Shown here piece by piece: positions 8,203-16,743 of a stretch of 64,000 nucleotides of DNA. The DNA is taken from contig NZ_CP088261.1 in the NCBI RefSeq assembly GCF_021117345.1, positions 2,108,001 through 2,172,000 of the forward strand. Direction: 5' to 3'. The notes under the pieces are model-generated. The model was not told where the DNA came from. It worked only from the letters and a program-made list of their open reading frames with translations, and did not search any database. The position numbers and the translations under genes were made by a program. The first letter of the stretch is position 1. Each line of letters starts with the position of its first letter. The stretch comes from Microbacterium sp. cx-55 (GTDB taxonomy: Bacteria > Actinomycetota > Actinomycetes > Actinomycetales > Microbacteriaceae).

Positions 8203-9831
8203 TCAGAACATGATCGACAGGGCGAAGTTCCAGACGCAGATGAACACGAGCATCCCGAGGCTGTAGAGGATCGACGCCCGGAGGATCTCGCTCTCCCGGC
8301 CCGACAGGCCTACGGCCCCCGCCGCGATGGCGATGGATTGCGGCGAGATGACCTTCGCCGTGTTGCCACCCGCGGTGTTCGCCGCGACGAGCAGAGCGGG
8401 GTCCGCTCCGATGCCGGATGCGGTCGCCACCTGCAGCGGCCCGAACAGCGTGTTGTTGTTGACGACCGAGCCGGTGAGGAACACACCGATCCAGCCGATG
8501 ATCGGGGCGAGCAAGGGGAAGACCGGTCCCGCCGCCGCGAGTGCGGCACCCATCGAGGCGGATCCGCCGGAGAAGTTCGCGATGTTCGCGAGCATCAGGA
8601 TCAGGGCGATCAGCACGAGCGCCTGCCAGAGCTCGCGAAGCGTTCGACCGAGCTCGACCCAGAGGTCGCGCCATCCGAGCGCCCTCGTCGTCAGAAAGGA
8701 GACGATGACGGCCAGCAGAATCGCCGTACCGGTCGCGTTGAGCGGTGTGAAGCTCCACGCCGCGGTGATCAGGTCGCCGTTCGGCCGGGTTCCGGCACCG
8801 GACAGCCCCGGGATCGCCCAGGTGAACACCGTTCCCGCGAGCGGACCGGCCGCCGCGCCCGTCGCCGGGTTGGCCGCGGCGAACAGCGCCTTGAAGGCCG
8901 GGATGCTCCACACGAAGATGAACGCCGTGAGGATGTAGAACGGGCTCCACGCGACCACGATGTCTCGCACCGAGTGACGCTCGGGAGTGGGCACCGCAGC
9001 GCCGTCCTCCCGGAAGATGCGCCGTGGCTGCCAGACGCGACCGAGCAGGAACACCGCGACCATCGTGCCGAGGCCCGCGCCGATGTCAGCGAGCTCCGGG
9101 CCGAGGAACCACAGCACGCCGGCCTGGATGCCGCTGAACACCAGGCTGACCACGAGCGTGGCGGGCCAGGTCTCTTTGAGTCCGCGCCAGCCGTCGAGGA
9201 TCATCACGAGCAGGAACGGGATCAGCAGCGTCAGAGGCTGGAGCAGCAGCACCATCATGCGCGAGAGCTCGTGCACGTCGAGACCCGTGACCTGGGCGGC
9301 CACGATGACCGGGATGCCGATGGCGCCGTACGCGCCGGCTCCGGCGTTCGCGACGAGCGAGATCATGGCGGCCTTGACCGGCCGGAACCCCAGCTGAACG
9401 AGCAGGGCCGCGCAGATCGCGATCGGCACACCGAAGCCGGCCGCACCCTCCAGGAACGCGCCGAAGGCGAAGCTGATCAGCAGCACCTGAATGCGCTGGT
9501 CCTGAGAGACGCCGCCGATCGAGGACCGGATGACGGCGAACCGGCCGCTGGCGACAGCCAGGCGGTACAGCCAGACGGCCATGACGATGATGAACGCGAT
9601 CGGCCAGATCGACGTCAGGAAGCCGAGAACGCCGGCGCCGGCCACGGCCGGTGCGGGCATGCCGAACACCGCGAGCGCGACCACGATCTCGACCACGAGC
9701 GCGATCGCAGCCGCGACCATGCCTTTGAGTTTGAAGACCACGAGCCCCAGCAGGAACACCAGGATCGGAATTGCGGCCACCACCGCCGACAGGAGCGCGT
9801 TACCGAGCGGGTCCGTCGTCTGAATCCACAT
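8203..9831 (-). CDS. lctP: L-lactate permease family transporter
   Basis: This 542-residue membrane protein has about 13-14 hydrophobic helices. Diagnostic LctP/LldP motifs include F-G-A-F-L-E-G-A-A-G-F-G-V-P, L-V-A-N-A-G-A-G-A-Y-G-A-I-G-I-P, L-T-G-S-V-V-N-N-N-T-L-F-G-P-L-Q and A-A-N-T-A-G-G-N-T-A-K-V-I-S-P-Q-S. It would import lactate (or glycolate) with protons at the cytoplasmic membrane. ATG 9831 was chosen because AAAGG sits 8 bases before it; the in-frame GTG at 9840 lies inside that ribosome binding site. It is monocistronic, between gltA and the terminator at 8153-8189. Confidence 0.93.
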   Translation of the reverse strand: MWIQTTDPLGNALLSAVVAAIPILVFLLGLVVFKLKGMVAAAIALVVEIVVALAVFGMPAPAVAGAGVLGFLTSIWPIAFIIVMAVWLYRLAVASGRFAVIRSSIGGVSQDQRIQVLLISFAFGAFLEGAAGFGVPIAICAALLVQLGFRPVKAAMISLVANAGAGAYGAIGIPVIVAAQVTGLDVHELSRMMVLLLQPLTLLIPFLLVMILDGWRGLKETWPATLVVSLVFSGIQAGVLWFLGPELADIGAGLGTMVAVFLLGRVWQPRRIFREDGAAVPTPERHSVRDIVVAWSPFYILTAFIFVWSIPAFKALFAAANPATGAAAGPLAGTVFTWAIPGLSGAGTRPNGDLITAAWSFTPLNATGTAILLAVIVSFLTTRALGWRDLWVELGRTLRELWQALVLIALILMLANIANFSGGSASMGAALAAAGPVFPLLAPIIGWIGVFLTGSVVNNNTLFGPLQVATASGIGADPALLVAANTAGGNTAKVISPQSIAIAAGAVGLSGRESEILRASILYSLGMLVFICVWNFALSIMF

Positions 9832-9969
9832 GGGAGTCACCTTTCACGTCGCGCGTTGCGACCAGGACTCACGCTATGGGGTTTGAATCCGCTGTGAATA
9901 GGATGTGCGCCGTGAAAACTGGCGTGTCGCGACATCGGTGCCGCGAACGCCGGTACGCGCCGGTGAGCG

Positions 9970-11268
9970 TCAGCCCAGACCGGGGTAATTGCGCTCGGGT
10001 GCTCCCGTGTACAGCTGCTGCGGACGGCCGATCTTGCTCTGCGGATCGGTGTTGAGCTCCCGCCAGTGCGCCAGCCATCCGGGCAGACGCCCGATCGCGA
10101 ACAGCACGGTGAACATGCGCGTCGGAAAGCCCATCGCCTTGTAGATCACGCCGGTGTAGAAATCGACGTTGGGATACAGACGACGCTCCTTGAAGTAGTC
10201 GTCACTGAGCGCGATCTCCTCGAGCTCCTTGGCGAGGTCGAGAAGCGGGTCGCTGACACCGAGCTCGGCGAGCACCTCGTCGGCGGATTCCTTCACGAGC
10301 TTCGCGCGCGGGTCGTAGTTCTTGTACACGCGGTGCCCGAAGCCCATGAGCTTCACACCGTCTTCCTTGTTCTTCACCCGCTCGACGAAGCGTTCGACGC
10401 TCTCGCCCGAGTCGCGGATGCGGCCGAGCATGTCGAGTACGGCCTCGTTCGCGCCGCCGTGCAGGGGCCCGGAGAGGGCGTTGATGCCGGCCGAGATCGA
10501 CGAGAAGATGTTGGCGCCGGTCGAGCCCACGAGCCGGACGGTCGACGTCGACGCGTTCTGCTCGTGGTCTTCGTGAAGGATCAGCAGACGCTCGAGGGCG
10601 CGCGACATGACCGGGCTGATCTCGTAGCGCTCGCTCAGCACGCCGAAGTTCAGCTTCAAGAAGTTGTCGACGAAACTCAACGAGTTGTCGGGGTACAGGA
10701 ACGCCTGACCGACGCTCTTCTTATGCGCGTACGCGGCGATGACGGGCAGCTTCGCCAGCATCCGGACCGTGTTCAATTCGACATGCTCGGGGTTGTGCGG
10801 GTCGGACTGGTTCTCGTAGTAGGTCGAGAGCGCCGCGGTCGCGGCTGACAGCACCGACATCGGGTGCGCGGTGTGCGGCAGAGCGGAGAAGAACCGCTTC
10901 AGGTCTTCGTGGAGCAGCGTGTGCCGGCGGATGCGGTTATCGAAGTCGGCGAGTTCGCTCGCCGAGGGCAGCTCGCCGTAGATGAGGAGCCAGGCGACCT
11001 CGAGGTAGGTCGAGTTCTTCGCGAGCTGCTCGATCGGGTACCCGCGGTAGCGCAGAATGCCCTCGTCGCCATCGATGTAGGTGATCGCGGACTTCGTGGC
11101 GGCGGTGTTGACGAACCCATAGTCGAGCGTCGTGTGCCCGGTTTGACGCGTCAGCGTCGAGACGTCGATGCTCGGGGCGCCATCGGTGCCGTGGAGCACG
11201 GGCAGATTGGCCGTACGACCTCCGACGGTGAGAGTTGCGTTCTCCTGCGGCGAATCGGCATCGCTCAT
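9970..11268 (-). CDS. gltA: Citrate synthase
   Basis: The 432-residue enzyme condenses acetyl-CoA and oxaloacetate to citrate at the entry of the TCA cycle. The family signature M-G-F-G-H-R-V-Y-K-N-Y-D-P-R-A-K carries a catalytic His, and G-G-A-N-E-A-V-L-D-M-L precedes it. A second active-site Asp lies in V-D-F-Y-T-G-V-I-Y. The ~40-residue N-terminal beta extension and overall length fit the hexameric type (GltA) of many Gram-negative bacteria and actinobacteria. AAGGAGG lies 5 bases before the ATG. It is followed by its own 157-base gap to dapC on the upstream side. Confidence 0.97.
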   Translation of the reverse strand: MSDADSPQENATLTVGGRTANLPVLHGTDGAPSIDVSTLTRQTGHTTLDYGFVNTAATKSAITYIDGDEGILRYRGYPIEQLAKNSTYLEVAWLLIYGELPSASELADFDNRIRRHTLLHEDLKRFFSALPHTAHPMSVLSAATAALSTYYENQSDPHNPEHVELNTVRMLAKLPVIAAYAHKKSVGQAFLYPDNSLSFVDNFLKLNFGVLSERYEISPVMSRALERLLILHEDHEQNASTSTVRLVGSTGANIFSSISAGINALSGPLHGGANEAVLDMLGRIRDSGESVERFVERVKNKEDGVKLMGFGHRVYKNYDPRAKLVKESADEVLAELGVSDPLLDLAKELEEIALSDDYFKERRLYPNVDFYTGVIYKAMGFPTRMFTVLFAIGRLPGWLAHWRELNTDPQSKIGRPQQLYTGAPERNYPGLG

Positions 11269-11425
11269 GGCGCCTCCTTGCGGTCGATGGTCGTCAGGGG
11301 ACCTCCGGATGGGGGTCCGCTCCGGCGCGCTTTGTGTGGGGCGCGTCGAGACGTTCTACAGCCTAGCCGGGGTGGCGGCCAACCATAGAAACCTCCAAGG
11401 GATCGGAGAATCGCTTGGAGAACTT

Positions 11426-12535
11426 CTACGAGCAGGACGAAAGTCGCTGCGCGGCGGCGGCGATCCGTTCGTCGCTCGCCGTGAGCGAGAGGCGGATGTG
11501 ACGTGTGTGATGCGCGCCGTAGAAGTGCCCGGGACCGCTCAGGATGCCGAGCTCCGCGAGTCGTCCGACGCTCGCCCACGCGTCTTCGTCGAGCGTCGCC
11601 CAGAGGTACAGGCCGGCCTCGCTACGATCGATCCGGAAGCCGTAGGCCTCGACCGCGGGCTTCAGCACGGCGCGACGCCGGGCGTAGCGCTCCTTCTGCT
11701 CCCGCACGTGCGCGTCGTCGGCGAGAGCCACGATCATCGCCGCCTGCACGGGTGCGGGCGGGATGAGCCCGAGGTGCTTCCGCGCTGTCAGCAGCCGCGC
11801 GACGACGGCGGAATCACCCGCGAGGAAGGCCGCTCGGTATCCGGCGAGATTCGACTGCTTGCTGAGCGAGTAGACCGACAGCACGCCGGTCGGGTCTCCC
11901 CCGGTGACCGCAGGATCGAGCACCGACGGCACCGGCCGAGTGTCCCAGGGTGCCTCCCACCCGAGCTCGGCGTAGCACTCATCGCCCACGAGGACCGCTC
12001 CGAGTTCGGCCGCCCGCTCACGCGCGCGTCGAAGAGCCGCCACATCCCACACCCGCCCGTCGGGGTTGCCGGGCGAGTTGATCCAGACGAGCCGGGTGTG
12101 CGCCGGCCACTCCGCCGGGTCGTCGGACGCGACGGGCTCCGCACCGACGAGCCGGGCGCCGACCTCGTAGGTCGGGTACGCGGCACGCGGGTGCACGACA
12201 GCATCCGCCGGTCCGAGTCCGAGAAGAAGCGGCAGCAGGGCGACGAGTTCTTTTGACCCGATCGTCGGCAGGACGTTCGCGGGCGTGAGCCCGAAGACAC
12301 CGCGTCGACGGCGGTACCAGTCGACGATGGCCTCGCGCAGCGGCGGGGTGCCGGCCGTCAGCGGGTACGCATGCGCGTCGGTCGCCGCGGCGAGGGCGTC
12401 GGCGATCAGTCGGGGCGTCGGGTCGACCGGCGAACCGATTGACAGGTCCACGATCCCGTCGGGGTGCGCGCGGGCGATGTCCGCGTAGGGCGCGACCGCG
12501 TCCCAGGGGTAGTCGGCGAGGTCGGCGACCCCCAC
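11426..12535 (-). CDS. dapC: Succinyldiaminopimelate aminotransferase
   Basis: The 369-residue PLP enzyme belongs to fold-type I class I/II aminotransferases. It shows I-G-S-K-E-L-V-A near the cofactor phosphate site, I-N-S-P-G-N-P-D-G, G-D-E-C-Y-A-E-L, and the Schiff-base lysine in Y-S-L-S-K-Q-S-N-L-A-G-Y-R. Its place directly behind a 7Fe ferredoxin is the conserved actinobacterial fdxA-dapC arrangement, which supports DapC over other aminotransferases. It would make N-succinyl-LL-diaminopimelate, the DapE substrate. GTG 12535 was chosen: it is 8 bases after the fdxA stop, and the longer frame reads through fdxA. Confidence 0.88.
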   Translation of the reverse strand: MGVADLADYPWDAVAPYADIARAHPDGIVDLSIGSPVDPTPRLIADALAAATDAHAYPLTAGTPPLREAIVDWYRRRRGVFGLTPANVLPTIGSKELVALLPLLLGLGPADAVVHPRAAYPTYEVGARLVGAEPVASDDPAEWPAHTRLVWINSPGNPDGRVWDVAALRRARERAAELGAVLVGDECYAELGWEAPWDTRPVPSVLDPAVTGGDPTGVLSVYSLSKQSNLAGYRAAFLAGDSAVVARLLTARKHLGLIPPAPVQAAMIVALADDAHVREQKERYARRRAVLKPAVEAYGFRIDRSEAGLYLWATLDEDAWASVGRLAELGILSGPGHFYGAHHTRHIRLSLTASDERIAAAAQRLSSCS

Positions 12536-12543
12536 GACCGGCC

Positions 12544-12864
12544 CTACTCGCCCTGCGGCGGAAGCGCCGCGATGAACGGGTGATCCTTGGGGATCACGCC
12601 CACCTTGGCAGCGCCACCGGGCGACCCGACCTCGTCGAAGAACTCGACGTTGGCCTTGTAGTAGTCCTGCCACTCGGCCGGCAGATCGTCTTCGTAGTAG
12701 ATGGCCTCGACCGGGCAGACGGGCTCGCAGGCCCCGCAGTCGACGCATTCGTCCGGGTGGATGTACAACGAGCGTTCGCCCTCGTAGATGCAGTCGACAG
12801 GGCACTCGTCGATGCAGGCACGATCCTTGACATCAACGCACGGGAGAGCGATCACATACGTCAC
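12544..12864 (-). CDS. fdxA: 7Fe ferredoxin
   Basis: The 106-residue protein has the [3Fe-4S][4Fe-4S] pattern: C-V-D-V-K-D-R-A-C-I-D-E-C-P-V-D-C, and then C-V-D-C-G-A-C-E-P-V-C-P. The length and the V-T-Y-V-I-A start are typical of actinobacterial FdxA. It carries electrons in the cytosol; the partner is not evident from the window. The start is GTG 12864. It lies between DUF6113 (10 bases) and dapC (8 bases) in one compact operon. Confidence 0.94.
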   Translation of the reverse strand: MTYVIALPCVDVKDRACIDECPVDCIYEGERSLYIHPDECVDCGACEPVCPVEAIYYEDDLPAEWQDYYKANVEFFDEVGSPGGAAKVGVIPKDHPFIAALPPQGE

Positions 12865-12874
12865 GGGTTCGAGT

Positions 12875-13261
12875 CTAGTTCGCCTCGGAGCGGACTCGAC
12901 CGACGCCGCGCAGGTCGGGCCACGCGACGACGAGCGCCGTGACCAGCGGCACGCCGGCCATCCAGACGAGGGCAAGGATCTCGTTCTGCTGCGTGAACAG
13001 CACGGAACCCCCCGGGGAGGGCTGCGAGAAGAAGTAGGTCGCCAGCATCATGCCGCCGCCGCCCGCGAGCGCGGCCCAGCGGTCGCCGGTGAGCAGACGG
13101 AGCGCGACGACGAGGGCTGCCGAGCCGGCGAGGCCGAGCATCAGGCCGACCGGCACGACGCCGAGGAACGAGGAATGCGCGAGCGAGCCGGCTGCGCCGT
13201 ACACGACGCCGACGACGAGGGCGATCGCCCAGGCGGCGACACGGGAGAAACGAGAATCCAC
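12875..13261 (-). CDS. DUF6113-like four-helix membrane protein
   Basis: This 128-residue protein has four hydrophobic segments of 18-22 residues separated by short loops, with a positively charged N-terminus (M-D-S-R-F-S-R) inside. It resembles the DUF6113 proteins found upstream of fdxA in Microbacteriaceae. It has no catalytic motif and no assigned role. The short spacing to fdxA suggests one transcript, DUF6113-fdxA-dapC. Confidence 0.7.
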   Translation of the reverse strand: MDSRFSRVAAWAIALVVGVVYGAAGSLAHSSFLGVVPVGLMLGLAGSAALVVALRLLTGDRWAALAGGGGMMLATYFFSQPSPGGSVLFTQQNEILALVWMAGVPLVTALVVAWPDLRGVGRVRSEAN

Positions 13262-13336
13262 CCGCGGAGTCTATGCTGCGCCGCCCGTGCACGGATGCCG
13301 CACGCGTCCGCTCACCCGTCGAGATAAGGGGAATCA

Positions 13337-13379
13337 GCCGAGCAGAGGGGGTTTCGGCGCGAATTGCCCTCGGCCCGGC
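13337..13379 (-). terminator. Hairpin after azlCD, related to the one after typA
   Basis: Left arm gccgagcagaggg (13337-13349) faces ccctcggcccggc (13367-13379) with two mismatches. It sits 118 bases past the azlD stop on the minus strand. The right arm and its flank resemble the hairpin at 14595-14641. The rest of 13262-13496 shows no gene. Confidence 0.5.
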
Positions 13380-13496
13380 AGATCGCCCTCGTCTCAGGAA
13401 GCCGCACGGGGACTTACGCGCGGTGCTCGCTCCCGCGGGCGCTGGCGTGGGGATCGCTCGGGGCGCGGTCGGTCCCACCGCGAGGCGACCGACCGC

Positions 13497-13811
13497 TCAG
13501 GCGGCCCAGCCGAGGAGGCGCAGCAGCGCCGCGACGACGGCGGCCGCAGCGACCACCACGAGGAACGGCGCCCGCAGCGCCAGCAGCACCCCCGCCACCA
13601 CGAGGGCGGGCAGCCGCGCATCGATCTCGATCGCCTGACCCGCACCGAGCGCCTGCACGGCGACCAGCGCGCCGAGGAGGGCGACCGTCAGCAGATCGGC
13701 GATCCGGGCCGGGCGCGGCGCCTCGATGAAGCGTGTCGGGATGAGGTACCCGACCGTTTTGAGCACGACGCAGACGATGGCGGCGATCAGCACCGCGTTC
13801 CACAGGGTCAT
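13497..13811 (-). CDS. azlD: AzlD family branched-chain amino acid exporter subunit
   Basis: The 104-residue protein has four hydrophobic segments and the AzlD motif K-T-V-G-Y-L-I-P-T-R near residue 20. It forms the small subunit of an AzlCD exporter for branched-chain amino acids or analogues at the cytoplasmic membrane. ATG 13811 overlaps the azlC stop (ATGA). The longer open frame beyond it is an azlC shadow. Confidence 0.88.
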   Translation of the reverse strand: MTLWNAVLIAAIVCVVLKTVGYLIPTRFIEAPRPARIADLLTVALLGALVAVQALGAGQAIEIDARLPALVVAGVLLALRAPFLVVVAAAAVVAALLRLLGWAA

Positions 13812-14536
13812 TCGCTCGACTCCGGATGCGGAGGGCGCGCGCCCGCCGGCCGATCCCACCAGTTGAACCAGCCCACGACGAGGGCGACCACCGCCGCGAG
13901 CAGGACCGGAACTCCGGGCATGAGGGCCGGGGTGAGAACGGTCGCGACGACGGCGGCCGCAACGCCCACGGCGATCGCCTGACGCCCCCGCAGGCGCGGC
14001 CAGAGCAGTGCGAGGAACGCGGCCGCCGCCGCCGCATCCAGTCCGTACGCCCGCGGGTCGCCGAGCACATCGCCGAGGAGCGCGCCGAGGAGGGTCGAGA
14101 GGTTCCAGCCCAGGTAGATGCCGATGCCGGTGACCCAGAACCCCCACGTCCTCGCGCGGGGCTGCGTCTGGGCGAGAGCGACCGCGGTGGACTCGTCGAT
14201 GGTGAACGGAGCGGCGAGAGCCTTGCGCCAGAACCCGCCACCCACGACGGGCGACATCCGCATCCCGTACGCGACGTTCCGCACCCCGAGGAGCGCGGAC
14301 GAGGCGATCGCGGCGGGCGCGGCCGCGAGTCCGCCGGCCGCGATCACTCCGACGAACGCGAACTGCGACCCGCCGGTGAACATGAGGAGGCTGAGCACGC
14401 AGGTCTGCCACACGTCGAGCCCCGAAGCGACCCCGAGCGCACCGAACGAGATGCCGTACGCGCTTGTGGCGAGGGCGACGGCGAGTCCCTGACGGGTCGC
14501 GCGGCGGACGTCATCCGCATCCGCAGTTCTGCCCAT
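13808..14536 (-). CDS. azlC: AzlC family branched-chain amino acid exporter subunit
   Basis: The 242-residue membrane protein carries AzlC features: Y-G-I-S-F-G-A-L, then M-F-T-G-G-S-Q-F-A-F, L-G-V-R-N-V-A-Y-G-M-R, and F-T-I-D-E-S-T-A-V-A. About six to seven helices are predicted by eye. Together with AzlD it would export branched-chain amino acids; the actual substrate in this organism is inferred only from family. No adjacent Lrp/AsnC regulator gene is present. Confidence 0.9.
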   Translation of the reverse strand: MGRTADADDVRRATRQGLAVALATSAYGISFGALGVASGLDVWQTCVLSLLMFTGGSQFAFVGVIAAGGLAAAPAAIASSALLGVRNVAYGMRMSPVVGGGFWRKALAAPFTIDESTAVALAQTQPRARTWGFWVTGIGIYLGWNLSTLLGALLGDVLGDPRAYGLDAAAAAAFLALLWPRLRGRQAIAVGVAAAVVATVLTPALMPGVPVLLAAVVALVVGWFNWWDRPAGARPPHPESSE

Positions 14537-14594
14537 CCTTCGAGCCTAGCCAGGAGCTGAGGAAGAGCGACAGAATCGCCGAGCCGAGGAGAAA

Positions 14595-14641
14595 CGGCCG
14601 AGCCGAGGACGTTCCGTGACGGAATATCCTCGGCCCGGCCG
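14595..14641 (-). terminator. Long hairpin after typA
   Basis: A 15-bp stem with one A-C mismatch (14595-14609 against 14627-14641) encloses a second small hairpin, ttccgt/acggaa. It lies 32 bases past the typA stop and before azlC. The block gccgagccgagga also occurs once more just upstream (14579-14590), so the left arm is duplicated. Confidence 0.7.
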
Positions 14642-14672
14642 AATGCCCTCTCGCGAGCGGCTGCCCCGTGGG

Positions 14673-16583
14673 TCAGGCGTTCGCGTCCTGGCGCTTCAGA
14701 CGGCTGGCGTTGCGACCGCGGACGGTCGCGTCGAGCTCGACCTTGCGGATGCGGACGACCTCGGGGGTGACCTCGACGCATTCGTCGTCGCGGGCGAACT
14801 CGAGGCTCTCCTCCAGCGTCAGCAGGCGCGGCGGCGTCATCGACTCGAAGGAGTCGGAGCTCGCCGCACGCATGTTGGTGAGCTTCTTCTCACGCGTGAT
14901 GTTCACGTCCATGTCATCGGCGCGCGAGTTCTCGCCGACGACCATGCCTTCGTAGACCTCCTGCGTGGGCTGCACGAAGAACGACATGCGCTCCTGCAGA
15001 CCGATGATCGCGAAGGGGGTGACGACACCCGAGCGGTCGGCGACGATCGAGCCGTTCTGACGGGTCGTGATCTGACCCGCCCACGGCTCGTAGCCGTGCG
15101 AGATCGCGTTCGCGATGCCGGTTCCGCGCGTCGTGGTGAGGAACTCGGTGCGGAAGCCGATGAGGCCGCGCGAGGGAACGATGAACTCCATGCGCACCCA
15201 TCCGGTGCCGTGGTTGGTCATGTTCTCCATGCGACCCTTGCGGGCGGCCAGCAGCTGCGTGATCGCGCCGAGGTACTCCTCGGGAGCGTCGATCGTGAGG
15301 TGCTCGAACGGCTCGTGGACCTTGCCGTCGACCTGCTTGGTGACCACCTGCGGCTTGCCGACGGTCAGCTCGAAGCCTTCGCGACGCATGTTCTCGACGA
15401 GGATGGCGAGAGCCAGCTCACCGCGACCCTGCACCTCCCACGCGTCGGGACGACCGATGTCGAGCACGCGGATCGAGACGTTACCGATGAGCTCGCGGTC
15501 GAGGCGGTCCTTGACCATGCGGGCGGTCAGCTTGTGCCCCTTGACCTTGCCCATGAGCGGCGACGTGTTCGTGCCGATGGTCATCGAGATCGCCGGGTCG
15601 TCGACGTGGATCTGCGGCAGCGGGCGCACATCTTCGGGGTCGGCGATCGTCTCACCGATCGTGATGTCTTCGAAGCCCGCGATCGCGACGATGTCGCCGG
15701 GGCCCGCCGACTCGGCCGGGTAGCGCTCGAGGGCGCGGGTCTTCAGGAGCTCGGTGATGCGAGCGTTGCTGGTCGAGCCGTCGGCGCGCACCCAGGCGAC
15801 CGTCTGGCCCTTCTTCAGCGTGCCGTTGAAGACGCGGAGGAGCGCGAGGCGGCCGAGGAACGGCGAGGAGTCGAGGTTCGTGACCCACGCCTGGAGCGGT
15901 GCGTCGTCGTCGTACGACGGTGCCGGCACGTGCTCGATGATCGCCTCGAAGAGCGGCTCGAGGTCGTCGTTGTCGGGCAGCGCGCCGTTCTCGGGGCGGT
16001 TGCGCGAGGCGGCGCCGGCGCGACCGGATGCGTACACGACCGGCACGTCGAGGAGTGCGTCGACGTCGAGGTCGGGCACGTCGTCCTGCAGGTCGGAGGC
16101 GAGTCCGAGGAGCAGGTCGTGCGCCTCTTCTTCGACCTCGGCGATACGCGCGTCGGGGCGGTCGGTCTTGTTGACGAGCAGGATGACCGGGAGCTTGGCC
16201 TCGAGGGCCTTGCGGAGCACGAAGCGCGTCTGCGGCAGCGGCCCCTCGCTCGCGTCGACGAGCAGAACGACACCGTCGACCATCGACAGGCCGCGCTCGA
16301 CCTCACCACCGAAGTCGGCGTGACCGGGGGTGTCGATCACGTTGATCGTGATCGGCTCGTCGGTGTGCTCGCCGTTGTAGGTGATCGTCGTGTTCTTCGC
16401 GAGGATCGTGATGCCCTTTTCGCGCTCGAGATCGTTCGAGTCCATGGCGCGTTCTTCCATGTGCTCGTGCGAGCCGAACGACCCGGTCTGTCGAAGCATG
16501 GCATCGACCAGAGTGGTCTTGCCGTGGTCGACGTGGGCGACGATCGCGACGTTTCGCAGATCGGAGCGGAGGGCGCGCGCCAT
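14673..16583 (-). CDS. typA: Ribosome-associated GTPase TypA/BipA
   Basis: The 636-residue translational GTPase has G1 [10 protein letters not shown]3 D-T-P-G-H-A-D-F and G4 N-K-T-D, then the EF-G-like domains. The BipA-specific C-terminal part is clear, with [11 protein letters not shown] and the segment V-G-E-N-S-R. TypA binds the ribosome and assists late 50S assembly, especially under cold or stress. ATG 16583 was chosen because AAGGA lies about 8 bases upstream; an in-frame TTG five codons earlier sits across that site. It is a single gene bounded by hairpins on both sides. Confidence 0.96.
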   Translation of the reverse strand: MARALRSDLRNVAIVAHVDHGKTTLVDAMLRQTGSFGSHEHMEERAMDSNDLEREKGITILAKNTTITYNGEHTDEPITINVIDTPGHADFGGEVERGLSMVDGVVLLVDASEGPLPQTRFVLRKALEAKLPVILLVNKTDRPDARIAEVEEEAHDLLLGLASDLQDDVPDLDVDALLDVPVVYASGRAGAASRNRPENGALPDNDDLEPLFEAIIEHVPAPSYDDDAPLQAWVTNLDSSPFLGRLALLRVFNGTLKKGQTVAWVRADGSTSNARITELLKTRALERYPAESAGPGDIVAIAGFEDITIGETIADPEDVRPLPQIHVDDPAISMTIGTNTSPLMGKVKGHKLTARMVKDRLDRELIGNVSIRVLDIGRPDAWEVQGRGELALAILVENMRREGFELTVGKPQVVTKQVDGKVHEPFEHLTIDAPEEYLGAITQLLAARKGRMENMTNHGTGWVRMEFIVPSRGLIGFRTEFLTTTRGTGIANAISHGYEPWAGQITTRQNGSIVADRSGVVTPFAIIGLQERMSFFVQPTQEVYEGMVVGENSRADDMDVNITREKKLTNMRAASSDSFESMTPPRLLTLEESLEFARDDECVEVTPEVVRIRKVELDATVRGRNASRLKRQDANA

Positions 16584-16680
16584 AAGAGTTCCTTGCAAAG
16601 ATTAGGGGTTTCGCCGGGATCCGGCCCTCCCAGCCTACCGCAGGCGGCCGAGAGGAGCCCGGGAGCCCGCCGCAGACGCA

Positions 16681-16716
16681 GAACGGGGCGGGATTCCGAA
16701 GAATCCCGCCCCGTTC
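16681..16716 (-). terminator. Perfect 16-bp terminator hairpin
   Basis: gaacggggcgggattc (16681-16696) pairs perfectly with 16701-16716 around the loop cgaa. It lies 28 bases after the stop of the peptide-binding lipoprotein gene and before typA. Confidence 0.9.
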
Positions 16717-16743
16717 CGGCCGGTCATGAAGACCGGGCCGGTG

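Noticed and set aside
12850..12885. tRNA-like T-loop sequence gggttcgagtctag near the fdxA start
   Set aside because: The surrounding bases give no acceptor stem or anticodon arm, and the sequence is the start region of fdxA.
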